DNA of 64,000 bases from NCBI GenBank assembly GCA_017510405.1, contig JAFWNG010000013.1, positions 124,001-188,000 on the forward strand, given 5' to 3'. Below are positions 7,286 to 15,092 of this stretch, piece after piece. Source of the DNA: Solobacterium sp. Its GTDB lineage: Bacteria; Bacillota_I; Bacilli_A; Erysipelotrichales; Erysipelotrichaceae. The notes under the pieces are model-generated. The model was not told the DNA's origin, did not search any database, and was given only the letters and a program-made list of their open reading frames with translations. The position numbers and the translations under genes were made by a program. Every line of letters begins with the position of its first letter. Positions within the stretch are counted from its first letter, which is position 1.

Positions 7286-7307
7286 AGCGGCTCTGTCCGC
7301 TTTTTTT
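7284..7307 (+). terminator. Rho-independent terminator
   Basis: AAAGCGG (7284-7290) pairs with CCGCTTT (7297-7303), followed by further T. It overlaps the stop codon of the membrane protein gene. Confidence 0.8.
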
Positions 7308-7332
7308 CTGAGACAGGCAGGGTGCATATATG

Positions 7333-7361
7333 TTGTGCATCCGGAGGAAGGGCTATATACT
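7333..7361 (+). promoter_or_regulatory. Promoter of the FMN riboswitch-ribU transcript
   Basis: A -35-like TTGTGC (7333-7338) lies 17 bp from TATACT (7356-7361), about 10 bases before the riboswitch starts. Confidence 0.55.
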
Positions 7362-7372
7362 GAATATGGTAA

Positions 7373-7528
7373 AACTCAGGGCAGGGTGAAATTCCTGACC
7401 GGCGGTATACCCCGCAAGCGCACAGCGCATGAACCGGTGTGATTCCGGTGGCGACAGTATAGTCTGGATGGGAGAGTTTCTTTTTTCATTTTTTAACCCG
7501 GAGGTTTTATCACAGAGCCTCCTTTTTT
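7373..7528 (+). promoter_or_regulatory. FMN riboswitch (RFN element) with terminator platform
   Basis: The aptamer runs from about 7373 to 7479 and contains the conserved blocks CAGGGTGAAATTCCTGACCG, GGCGGTA, GAACCGGTGTGATTCCGGTG, GCGACAGTATAGTC and TGGATGGGAGAG. Together they are diagnostic of the FMN-sensing RFN element. Downstream, GGAGG at about 7500-7504 pairs with CCTCC at 7518-7522, followed by TTTTTT, forming a terminator. When FMN is bound the terminator should form and shut off ribU; without FMN, antitermination should allow riboflavin uptake. Confidence 0.95.
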
Positions 7529-7553
7529 ATCGGAGGAAGAAAGGATAAAACAT

Positions 7554-8147
7554 ATGAATCAGTCAATTACAACCAAACAGCTTACTAAGATCGCAATTCT
7601 TTCCGCCGTGGCATTCGTGCTGATGCTGTTCGAATTCCCGCTGCCGATCGCACCGTCGTTCTACAAACTGGATATTTCCGAAGTCGCTGTGCTGATCGGA
7701 GGATTTGCTCTGGGACCGGCTGCGGCGGTCATTATCGAAGCGCTGAAGAACGTGCTGAATATTCTGTTCACCGGAACGACCACCGCGTACGTGGGAGAAC
7801 TTGCGAACTTCCTGGTCGGCTGCGCATTCGCCGTTCCTGCCGCGATCCTCTATAAGAACAACAAGACGAGAAAGACCGCGATCATGGGACTGGTCCTGGG
7901 ATCTCTCTGCATGATCCTTGCCGGCGCGCTGATCAACTACTTTATTCTTCTGCCGATGTATTCGACGCTGTTCCATATGCCGATGGAAGCGATCATCGGC
8001 GCCGGTGCGGCGATCGTTCCGGCGATCAACAGCAAGTTCACATTCGTGCTGCTTGCAACTTGTCCTTTTAATCTGGTGAAGGGGATCATCGTCAGTGTTC
8101 TGACTTTTGCCCTCTATAAGTTCATATCGCCGATCCTGCACCGCTGA
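7554..8147 (+). CDS. ribU: Riboflavin transporter RibU (ECF S component)
   Basis: A 197-residue membrane protein with about six hydrophobic helices. It starts MNQSITTKQLTKIAILSAV, which is the N-terminal helix type that docks ECF S components on EcfT. The stretch FEFPLPIAPSFYKLDISEVAVLI is typical of RibU, with the F-P-x-x-P-x-F-Y-K-L-D core found in riboflavin-binding S components. It should bind external riboflavin and import it with the shared EcfA-A'-T module, which is not in this window. The FMN riboswitch directly upstream confirms the substrate. No riboflavin biosynthesis genes are nearby, consistent with dependence on uptake. Confidence 0.95.
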   Translation: MNQSITTKQLTKIAILSAVAFVLMLFEFPLPIAPSFYKLDISEVAVLIGGFALGPAAAVIIEALKNVLNILFTGTTTAYVGELANFLVGCAFAVPAAILYKNNKTRKTAIMGLVLGSLCMILAGALINYFILLPMYSTLFHMPMEAIIGAGAAIVPAINSKFTFVLLATCPFNLVKGIIVSVLTFALYKFISPILHR

Positions 8148-8203
8148 TCTGCTGTTTTTGCACTCTGATATGTACTGTTTTCCTGCAAGGGAAATAACAG
8201 ATA

Positions 8204-8212
8204 TGATATAAT
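8204..8212 (+). promoter_or_regulatory. Extended -10 promoter of the coiled-coil membrane protein and cmk-der-gpsA
   Basis: TGATATAAT at 8204-8212 is a perfect extended -10 element. No good -35 box is seen at the expected distance. It lies 27 bases before the start codon at 8239. Confidence 0.6.
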
Positions 8213-8238
8213 TTCCTTTGATTATGGAGACTGATGGT

Positions 8239-9225
8239 ATGGCAAGATTATCAAGAACAGAGAAATACAGAGAACTTCGTGAAAAACTTCAGGACGATAC
8301 TGCCAACGATCTTTCGGCACGCGATCTTCAGGAATATGAAGACCGTCTGAACAAGATCGATTCCGAAAACTTTGCGGCTCCGGAGGAACAGTATATTCCG
8401 TCCGCACACGAAGCAGCACATAAACAGGAACCGTACTTTGAGGAACCGGCGGAAGAACCGGAGCCGGAACCGGCGTTTGCGTCAGTTTCGCCGCTGTACA
8501 GTTCCAATTATTCTCCGGATGACGACGTGCATGATGATTATCTGGATGAATATATCGCAGAAGTCAAGAAATACAACAAGGAAGCAGGCGTAGCCGCCAG
8601 TGAGAACACAGCAGTGAACGTACTGCAGCAGCTGGATCCGGCTGCCCGTCTGGAACAGGCATCCGGACTTCGTCCGTTCGCTCCGCAGCCGATCCAGGAA
8701 GCGGTGAAAGAACAGAAGCCGGCGCCGGTCAGCGAGCCGAAGAAAGAGCCGCGGGTCTCCGCGATGAATCCGATCGACGCGGATGATACGGGCATGCAGG
8801 ATACAGATACAGCAGATATTCTGTTCCGCAGACGCAGCAGCCGCAAGTCGGAGGAAAAGACGGAAAACACAGGCACGATGTCCAAGGAGGACATCATGGA
8901 AGCCGTGCAGAATCTCGTCAACGGCAGAAAGACAGAGCCTGCACCAGCACCTGCTCCGTCGCCGTTTGAAGATACGGCAGAGATCGGCATGAATACGCTG
9001 GAACAGCGTCTTGAAGCAGACCGTGTGACCCGTCAGCAGCTGCTGAATCAGACGACGCAGATGCGGGCACAGCTGGATGACTATGAAGACAATCTGTCGG
9101 AAGTCAGCGATAAAATGCGGCATACCAACCAGATCCTGAACATCGTACTGATCGTTCTGATCGCCGCGCTGCTTGTCATGGTATTCATCGTCTTCTACTG
9201 GATCATGCTTTCGAAGAGGGGGTAA
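8239..9225 (+). CDS. C-terminally membrane-anchored coiled-coil protein
   Basis: An unrecognised 328-residue protein. It opens with SRTEKYRELREKLQDD, a helical basic/acidic segment, followed by a long acidic, disordered part with E-P repeats at about 50-75. A second disordered part follows, then a predicted coiled coil (about 255-300, including LEQRLEADRVTRQQLLNQ). One hydrophobic helix at the extreme C-terminus (IVLIVLIAALLVMVFIVFYW) is followed by a short basic tail. This is a tail-anchored layout, with nearly all of the protein in the cytoplasm. Start ATG 8239 has GGAGA at 8226-8230; an in-frame TTG at 8218 is less likely. It is 6 bases upstream of cmk and probably co-transcribed. A division or envelope role is possible but not shown. 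Confidence 0.75.
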   Translation: MARLSRTEKYRELREKLQDDTANDLSARDLQEYEDRLNKIDSENFAAPEEQYIPSAHEAAHKQEPYFEEPAEEPEPEPAFASVSPLYSSNYSPDDDVHDDYLDEYIAEVKKYNKEAGVAASENTAVNVLQQLDPAARLEQASGLRPFAPQPIQEAVKEQKPAPVSEPKKEPRVSAMNPIDADDTGMQDTDTADILFRRRSSRKSEEKTENTGTMSKEDIMEAVQNLVNGRKTEPAPAPAPSPFEDTAEIGMNTLEQRLEADRVTRQQLLNQTTQMRAQLDDYEDNLSEVSDKMRHTNQILNIVLIVLIAALLVMVFIVFYWIMLSKRG

Positions 9226-9231
9226 GTGATT

Positions 9232-9891
9232 ATGAAAATCAATATTGCAATTGACGGACCGAGCGCTGCCGGAAAGAGCACCATTGCGAAACGGCTGTGC
9301 GCAAGACTCGGTTACGTTCATCTGGATACCGGTGCCATGTACCGCTGCACAGCGCGCAAGGCACTTGACTGCGGCATCGATCTCACGGATGAAGCCGCTG
9401 TCTGCGAAATGCTGAAAAACACCGACATCGTTCTGACACCGGACGGAAAGGTCTTCCTGGACGGTAAGGATGTCTCGCTTGCGATCCGTACGGATGACAC
9501 AAGCATGGCTGCCAGCAAAGTATCGGCACTGCCGAAAGTACGTGAAGATCTCGTTGCCCGCCAGCAGGAAATGGCAAAGGCAGGCGGCTTCATTATGGAC
9601 GGACGGGATATCGGCACAGTCGTGCTCAAAGATGCCGAAGTCAAGATCTATATGACAGCTTCTCCGGAAGCGCGGGCAAAGCGCCGTTATGATCAGAATA
9701 TCGCGCAGGGAATTCCGACGTCTGATATTGAGACCATCGCGGAAGAGATCCGTCAGCGTGACTGGCAGGATATGCACCGTGAGCATTCACCGCTGAGAAA
9801 AGCGGATGACGCCGTAGAGATCGATACATCCGATATGACGATCGAGGAAGTCACAGACGCGATCTATAAGCTGGCGGAACCGTATCTCTGA
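9232..9891 (+). CDS. cmk: Cytidylate kinase
   Basis: A 219-residue kinase that phosphorylates CMP/dCMP to the diphosphates using ATP. The P-loop GPSAAGKS occupies residues 9-16, and the family motifs [11 protein letters not shown] and [18 protein letters not shown] are present. Length is normal. ATG 9232 is preceded by GAGGGGG at 9217-9223; the GTG at 9226 is too close to it. It sits between the coiled-coil membrane protein and der. cmk next to a ribosome-associated gene is common in Bacillota. Confidence 0.95.
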   Translation: MKINIAIDGPSAAGKSTIAKRLCARLGYVHLDTGAMYRCTARKALDCGIDLTDEAAVCEMLKNTDIVLTPDGKVFLDGKDVSLAIRTDDTSMAASKVSALPKVREDLVARQQEMAKAGGFIMDGRDIGTVVLKDAEVKIYMTASPEARAKRRYDQNIAQGIPTSDIETIAEEIRQRDWQDMHREHSPLRKADDAVEIDTSDMTIEEVTDAIYKLAEPYL

Positions 9892-9905
9892 GGAGGTCAC
9901 ACAGT

Positions 9906-11219
9906 ATGAAAACAGGAGTGATCGCGATCGTAGGCAGACCGAATGTCGGAAAGTCTACGATCTTTAATCGAATAGCCGGTCAGCGTGTTGCCATCGTGGA
10001 GGACACGGCCGGCGTAACAAGAGACAGGATCTACGCGCAGGCGGAATGGACCGGCAATACGTTCCAGATCATCGATACCGGCGGTATCCAGGTGGAGGAC
10101 CAGCCGTATCAGGAAGAGATCCGGGCGCAGGTGCAGATCGCCATGGATGAAGCAGATGTCATCCTGATGGTCGTAAACGGCAAAGCCGGACTGAACGACG
10201 ATGACCAGTACATTGCTTCGCTCCTGCATCAGCAGGACAAGCCGGTCGTACTGGCGGTCAATATGATCGATGACGAATCCCGTCTCATGAATATCTATGA
10301 ATTCTATTCCCTCGGGATCGGTGATCCCATTGCCTGTTCCGGCATTCACGGCATCGGCATCGGCGATATTCTCGACAAATGCATGGAAGAACTGCCGGAA
10401 GAAGAGGAAGAGGAAAAAGAAGAGGGACTGCGCATTGCCGTCATCGGAGAACCAAACGTCGGCAAATCCTCGCTGGTCAATGCGATCCTGAAAGAACAGA
10501 GAGCGATCGTCAGCGATGTGCAGGGAACGACGCGCGATGCGGTGGATACGCCGTTTACATACGAGGGAAGACCGTATGTGATCGTCGACACTGCCGGTAT
10601 CCGCAAGCGCGGAAAAGTCTATGAATCGATCGAGAAATACTCGGTCCTGCGGGCAATGCGGGCGATCGAACGCTGCGACGTGGCACTGTTCGTGATCGAC
10701 GCCGAAGCAGGCATACGCGAACAGGACAAACACGTTGCCGGCTATGCGCTGGAAGCGGGACGTCCGGTCGTGATCGTTGTAAACAAGTGGGATGCCATCG
10801 AGAAAGATGACAAGACGATGAACCGGTTCACGGAAAAAGTGCGTACAGAGTTTGCATATCTGTCCTACGCGCCGATCGTCTATGTATCTGCGAAGACGCA
10901 CCAGCGGGTGGATACGCTGATCCCGACGGCAGACCGTGTGTATGAGAACGCATCACGCCGCATTCCGACGAATATTCTGAACGAAGTGATCGCGGATACA
11001 CAGGTGACAACACCGGCGCCGACACATAACGGCAAGCGTTTCCGCATCTATTACACGACCCAGGTAGCGGTAAATCCGCCGACCTTCGTATTCTCCTGCA
11101 ACGATCCGAAACTGCTGCACTTCTCGTACCAGCGGTTTCTGGAGAACTCCCTGCGTGAGGCATTTGACTTTGAGGGAACGCCTCTGAAGATCATTGCCAG
11201 AAAGAAGGTATCGGAATGA
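9906..11219 (+). CDS. der: Ribosome assembly GTPase Der (EngA)
   Basis: A 437-residue protein with two tandem GTPase domains and a C-terminal KH-like domain. It is needed for maturation of the 50S subunit. The first G1 motif is GRPNVGKS (10-17) and the second GEPNVGKS (181-188). The acidic linker with EEEEEE at about 164-172 joins the domains. The G3 motifs DTGG and DTAG are present. The G4 of domain 2 is the normal NKWD, whereas that of domain 1 reads NMID, lacking the usual Lys. The start has a GAGGAGG site a few bases upstream. It overlaps gpsA by 4 bases (ATGA). Confidence 0.95.
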   Translation: MKTGVIAIVGRPNVGKSTIFNRIAGQRVAIVEDTAGVTRDRIYAQAEWTGNTFQIIDTGGIQVEDQPYQEEIRAQVQIAMDEADVILMVVNGKAGLNDDDQYIASLLHQQDKPVVLAVNMIDDESRLMNIYEFYSLGIGDPIACSGIHGIGIGDILDKCMEELPEEEEEEKEEGLRIAVIGEPNVGKSSLVNAILKEQRAIVSDVQGTTRDAVDTPFTYEGRPYVIVDTAGIRKRGKVYESIEKYSVLRAMRAIERCDVALFVIDAEAGIREQDKHVAGYALEAGRPVVIVVNKWDAIEKDDKTMNRFTEKVRTEFAYLSYAPIVYVSAKTHQRVDTLIPTADRVYENASRRIPTNILNEVIADTQVTTPAPTHNGKRFRIYYTTQVAVNPPTFVFSCNDPKLLHFSYQRFLENSLREAFDFEGTPLKIIARKKVSE

Positions 11220-12205
11220 AGGCAGTAATACTCGGTACCGGCAGCTGGGGCACGGCGCTTGGCCAGGTACTCGCGGATAACGGTGCGGAAGTCATGCTGT
11301 ACGGCGTCAGTCCGGATGAGATCCGTGATATCAACGAAAATCACAGGAATTCAAAGTATTTTGACGTTTCCATCCATGAAGGGCTGCGGGCGACGGACAG
11401 TGAAGAGGTCGTCTGTGACGCCGACGTCATCGTTGCGGCTGTACCGGTGCGGGCGATGGAAAGCGTTCTGCGCACCATGTCCGGAAAAACGGAAAAGCCG
11501 GCGATCTGGATCAACGTTTCCAAGGGCTTCCATCCGGTATCGCACCGTCTGATGTCCGATGTCATCAAGGAGATCATCCCGGAAGATAAAAGAAGGGCGG
11601 TCGTATCGCTGATCGGACCTTCCCATGCGGAAGAAGTCATCCAGCGTCTGTTTACGTGCGTATGCGCAGTAAGCAGTGATGAAGCAGCGGCGGAGACCGT
11701 TCAGAAGCTGTTCTCCAACCGGTATTTCCGCGTATACCGGAATACCGATGTCATCGGCTGCGAGACCGGTGTTGCCGTAAAGAATGTCATCGCGCTTGCG
11801 TCCGGGATCCTGGAAGGGATCGGCCAGGGAGATAACGCCAGAGCAGCTCTGATGACCCGCGGACTGGCGGAGATGACGCGTTTCGGCACAGCGCTGGGCG
11901 GCAGGGAGGAAACGTATCTCGGACTCGACGGCGTCGGGGACCTGATCGTTACATGTACATCGCATCATTCCCGCAACTTTACAGCCGGACTGGCGATCGG
12001 ACGCGATAACGGTGCCGAACGGTTCCTGCGTGAGAATACGCGAACCGTGGAAGGCATCGCCGCATGCCGGGCTGTCCATGAAATGGCGGCAGAACTCGGG
12101 ATCGAAATGCCGATCACGGAACAGGTCTACCGGATCCTGTACGAAAACGCTTCTCCTGTCGAAGCAGGGGAAGAACTGATGGGAAGAAAACTCAAAGCAG
12201 AATAG
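11216..12205 (+). CDS. gpsA: Glycerol-3-phosphate dehydrogenase (NAD(P)+)
   Basis: A 329-residue enzyme that reduces dihydroxyacetone phosphate to sn-glycerol 3-phosphate, the backbone for phospholipid synthesis. The nucleotide-binding motif GTGSWGTAL is at residues 7-15. The catalytic Lys region [11 protein letters not shown] and the substrate-binding block [15 protein letters not shown] are present. It is translationally coupled to der. Its product feeds PlsY (33.9-34.5 kb) and PgsA (48 kb), both in this window. A strong terminator follows. Confidence 0.95.
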   Translation: MKAVILGTGSWGTALGQVLADNGAEVMLYGVSPDEIRDINENHRNSKYFDVSIHEGLRATDSEEVVCDADVIVAAVPVRAMESVLRTMSGKTEKPAIWINVSKGFHPVSHRLMSDVIKEIIPEDKRRAVVSLIGPSHAEEVIQRLFTCVCAVSSDEAAAETVQKLFSNRYFRVYRNTDVIGCETGVAVKNVIALASGILEGIGQGDNARAALMTRGLAEMTRFGTALGGREETYLGLDGVGDLIVTCTSHHSRNFTAGLAIGRDNGAERFLRENTRTVEGIAACRAVHEMAAELGIEMPITEQVYRILYENASPVEAGEELMGRKLKAE

Positions 12206-12206
12206 G

Positions 12207-12234
12207 CTGTATCACAGTGTGATACAGTTTTTTT
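12207..12234 (+). terminator. Terminator of the cmk-der-gpsA operon
   Basis: CTGTATCAC (12207-12215) pairs perfectly with GTGATACAG (12219-12227), followed by seven T. Confidence 0.88.
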
Positions 12235-12250
12235 CTGTGATGACAAATCA

Positions 12251-12272
12251 AAAAAGTCCCGCAGGACTTTTT
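12251..12272 (-). terminator. Terminator of the PBP gene on the minus strand
   Basis: AAAGTCC / GGACTTT (12253-12259 with 12264-12270) is flanked by A and T runs, so it can work in both directions. On the minus strand it follows the PBP stop codon. Confidence 0.8.
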
Positions 12273-12276
12273 CTGA

Positions 12277-14928
12277 TCATTCTCCGTTTTCCGGTACTTC
12301 GCCGCCTTCTTCCTTCTTCTCTTCCTCTTCTTTTTCTTTCTCTGCGTCCGGATCATAGTATCCGGCGTTTGTGCAGACTTTCTGAGAAGAACCGACGCCG
12401 TTGTAATAGTAGCCGCAGACTTTGATATTGCCTTTGAGCTGTGCCGGCCAGCCGGTGTAACTGGAAGACTTGCTGGTAACGGAACCGACGAAGTTATTAT
12501 CCATGTAGACTTCGGCAACGTAGGTGTTGTTTCCGCCGGAGTACAGCCAGGATGTATCTACGATGCATCGTCCGGTCATCTGGATATCGTTCCAGGAGTC
12601 ATGCAGGGAGATGTCTCTCACACCGCCGTAGCAGCCCGTTCCGGTCTTCCAGTTGATATACAGCATACCGCCGACGACCGAAGCATCGATGCTCGTCATG
12701 GTCGGCTTACTGCCGGAGTGGTAGGAGCCGTATTCACTCGCGGAGATGAGCGGCTGATTTTTCAGACCTTCGGAAGAGACCTGAGAGATGATCTGGCCGC
12801 CGTAGATATTGGAGGATACATGCGGATACGTTCCGTAGATATACTGGACGTCTTCCACATCATCCGGTCTGTCGACGCCGTCTTCCGTATCCGGGGATAC
12901 TTCGTGCTCGATATTGAGCAGGCCGATATTGACGCGGCCGGGGATGTTCAGCTGACTCTTCCAGGCAGGGAAGTAGGTTCCCTGATTCTTTTCCGCCTTG
13001 TCGTAGCCGATCCATACTGCGTTCGTATACTGGGATGTCGAACTGACCATCCATTTATCCTTGGCGGCGCCGTTGGGAATGCCGTACGGAACACCGTCGG
13101 AGCCCCAGTCGGTCGTACCGGTCTTTGCGTATACCGGATAATTGCGCCGCAGGACGTGCATGTAGTTGAAGATGCCGGAATCGACATTGTAACGCATCAG
13201 CTGGCATACCAGCCATGCGCTTCCGGAAGAGAGAACACGCCGGTTCTGGTTTTCCGGATAGAATACTTCACCGCTTGTGAATATGACTCTGTTTACACAG
13301 TGCGGTTCGTTGTAGACGCCGTAGTTGATCATAGCGGCATGTGCGCCGGCAAGTTCTTTTGCGGTCGTTTCGAGCAGGTTTCCGCCGATCGCATAGGACA
13401 TGTGATAGGTCTCGTTGCTCGCTCTTGTAAAGCCGATGTTGTGCAGGTAGTCAACGACTGCCTCGGCACCGATCTTTGAGGTGACGGCTTCCAGGGTGAG
13501 GATGGCAGGGATATTCAGGGAATAGGCAACTGCATCCTTGATGGTGATATCACCGACATAATTGCCGGTCGCATTGACCAGGACGCGGCTTTCACCCGGG
13601 AAGGTGATCGGCTTGTCCAGCAGGATCTCATCCAGGGAATAGCCGAGATATTCGAATGCAAGAGCGTAATCGAGGAACGGCTTGACGGAGGAACCCGGCT
13701 GCTTGTACTGGGAGGTCGCGCGGTTGAGTGCGCGTCCGCCGGAGTAGTTGCGGCCGCCGCTGATACCGACGATCTCGCCGGTATGGTTGTTCATGGAACA
13801 GATACTGATCTGCATGAGATCATCCGGGAAGGAAATGCCGTAGTCTTCGCTTTCGATCTCTTCGATCCGTTCCTGGATCTCCGGTACCAGACCGGTGAAG
13901 ATCTCCATGCCCTTGGTGACAGGGTCATATCCGGTCATGGTCAGGACTTCTTCGATCGCAGCGTCGATGTATGCAGGATACTTCGTGCTTTCCACATTCA
14001 TCTTTTCTTCGCCGACCAGCTGGTCTTCGATACGGATGCTGCGGGCAAGCATCTGTTCTTCTTTGGTGATATAGCCGTGCTCGTACATCAGACGCAGCAC
14101 GTTGTTGCGGCGCGTCGTCGCGTAATCGAGATAGTTGTAGGGGTTGTATTCGTTCGGCAGATTGACGATGCCGGCAAGCATTGCGGACTCGCTCAGAGTG
14201 AGCTGAGAGACGTCCTTGCCGAAGTAGTATTCCGCTGCTTTCTGAACGCCGCGGATACGGCCGCCGAAGTTCAGCTTGTTGACATACAGTTCGAAGATCT
14301 CTTCCTTGCTGAGAAGCGTTTCCAGCTTCATGGACAGCCAGATCTGTTGGGCTTTGTATTCCAGAGACTTGGTTCGTTCGGTACTTTCATCACCGGCGTC
14401 TTTCGAGAAGTAGGTGTTCTTGATCAGCTGCATCGTGAAGGTGGAGCCGCCGGAACCGAAGTGGTGCGTCTGGACAACTTCCAGGACTGCCTTGGTGAAA
14501 CGCGGGATATCGAAGCCGTTATGCTGGAAGAAGCGGGAGTCCTCGATCGAGAGGAAGGCATCCACCAGGGATTCCGGACACTGGTCGTACTTGATGTTCT
14601 TGCGGTAATACGTACCGATCTCCGTGATCAGTCTGCCTCTGGAATCGTAGATCCGGCTGGATTCTTCCGAGACCAGATCGGCAATATTAAGCTCCGGAGT
14701 TTCCTCCAGAAGACCCATTCCGAAGCGCAGGGCAAATGCGCCGACTGCCAGATAGACGATCATGGCAAGCACGGCCAGTACTGTCAGGATCTTCATGTTC
14801 CGCAGTCTGCGGAAATACTTTCTGCGAAGACGGTCTTTTTTTGCCGTGTCGGCCGCGGTTGTATCTATAGTTTCTGTCCCGTTGTTTTCAGACAGTTGTT
14901 TATCATTTTCTGAGGGTTTACGGACCAT
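12277..14928 (-). CDS. Class A penicillin-binding protein (PBP1A-like), first copy
   Basis: An 883-residue bifunctional cell-wall synthase. One membrane helix lies at about residues 47-67. The GT51 glycosyltransferase domain has the catalytic Glu129 in SIEDSRFFQHNGFD, and the transpeptidase domain has SSVK (in [13 protein letters not shown]), SLN and KTGTTD motifs. After the transpeptidase comes an Ig-like extracellular domain with two Cys near its end (KVCGYYYNG...KVC), and a tail of about 25 residues rich in Glu and Lys. The start has AGGAGG six bases upstream on its strand. A possible extended -10 (TGGTAAAAT) lies at 14967-14975. A second paralogue is at 43.8-46.5 kb; the pair share the C-terminal Cys-containing domain. 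Confidence 0.93.
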   Translation of the reverse strand: MVRKPSENDKQLSENNGTETIDTTAADTAKKDRLRRKYFRRLRNMKILTVLAVLAMIVYLAVGAFALRFGMGLLEETPELNIADLVSEESSRIYDSRGRLITEIGTYYRKNIKYDQCPESLVDAFLSIEDSRFFQHNGFDIPRFTKAVLEVVQTHHFGSGGSTFTMQLIKNTYFSKDAGDESTERTKSLEYKAQQIWLSMKLETLLSKEEIFELYVNKLNFGGRIRGVQKAAEYYFGKDVSQLTLSESAMLAGIVNLPNEYNPYNYLDYATTRRNNVLRLMYEHGYITKEEQMLARSIRIEDQLVGEEKMNVESTKYPAYIDAAIEEVLTMTGYDPVTKGMEIFTGLVPEIQERIEEIESEDYGISFPDDLMQISICSMNNHTGEIVGISGGRNYSGGRALNRATSQYKQPGSSVKPFLDYALAFEYLGYSLDEILLDKPITFPGESRVLVNATGNYVGDITIKDAVAYSLNIPAILTLEAVTSKIGAEAVVDYLHNIGFTRASNETYHMSYAIGGNLLETTAKELAGAHAAMINYGVYNEPHCVNRVIFTSGEVFYPENQNRRVLSSGSAWLVCQLMRYNVDSGIFNYMHVLRRNYPVYAKTGTTDWGSDGVPYGIPNGAAKDKWMVSSTSQYTNAVWIGYDKAEKNQGTYFPAWKSQLNIPGRVNIGLLNIEHEVSPDTEDGVDRPDDVEDVQYIYGTYPHVSSNIYGGQIISQVSSEGLKNQPLISASEYGSYHSGSKPTMTSIDASVVGGMLYINWKTGTGCYGGVRDISLHDSWNDIQMTGRCIVDTSWLYSGGNNTYVAEVYMDNNFVGSVTSKSSSYTGWPAQLKGNIKVCGYYYNGVGSSQKVCTNAGYYDPDAEKEKEEEEKKEEGGEVPENGE

Positions 14929-14966
14929 TCAAAACCTCCTGCCGCAGTATGTTCTGCAACCATAGT

Positions 14967-14975
14967 ATTTTACCA
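14967..14975 (-). promoter_or_regulatory. Possible extended -10 promoter of the first PBP gene
   Basis: Read on the minus strand this is TGGTAAAAT, an extended -10 with one mismatch. No clear -35 box precedes it. Confidence 0.4.
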
Positions 14976-15080
14976 TAAAAACAGGCGGCTATTGTGAAAA
15001 CGATACAGTTTTTCGAAAAGACACGGTGCACGGCGGAAGGGCGGAAAAAGAATCGGGCATACAAAGCATGACAGGTACGA

Positions 15081-15086
15081 TATAAT
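15081..15086 (+). promoter_or_regulatory. -10 box immediately upstream of dnaE
   Basis: A perfect TATAAT lies exactly 6 bases before the dnaE ATG, so transcription would begin at or next to the A of the start codon. The -35 position holds a poor CATACA (15058-15063, 17 bp away). Confidence 0.55.
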
Positions 15087-15092
15087 ACCAGT

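Noticed and set aside
8482-9786. 434-residue open frame on the minus strand over the coiled-coil protein gene and cmk
   Set aside because: It lies antisense to two good genes and reads as His/Arg/Phe-rich shadow sequence.
13783-14913. 376-residue open frame on the plus strand inside the first PBP gene
   Set aside because: Antisense shadow of the PBP, with no start signal and no domain.
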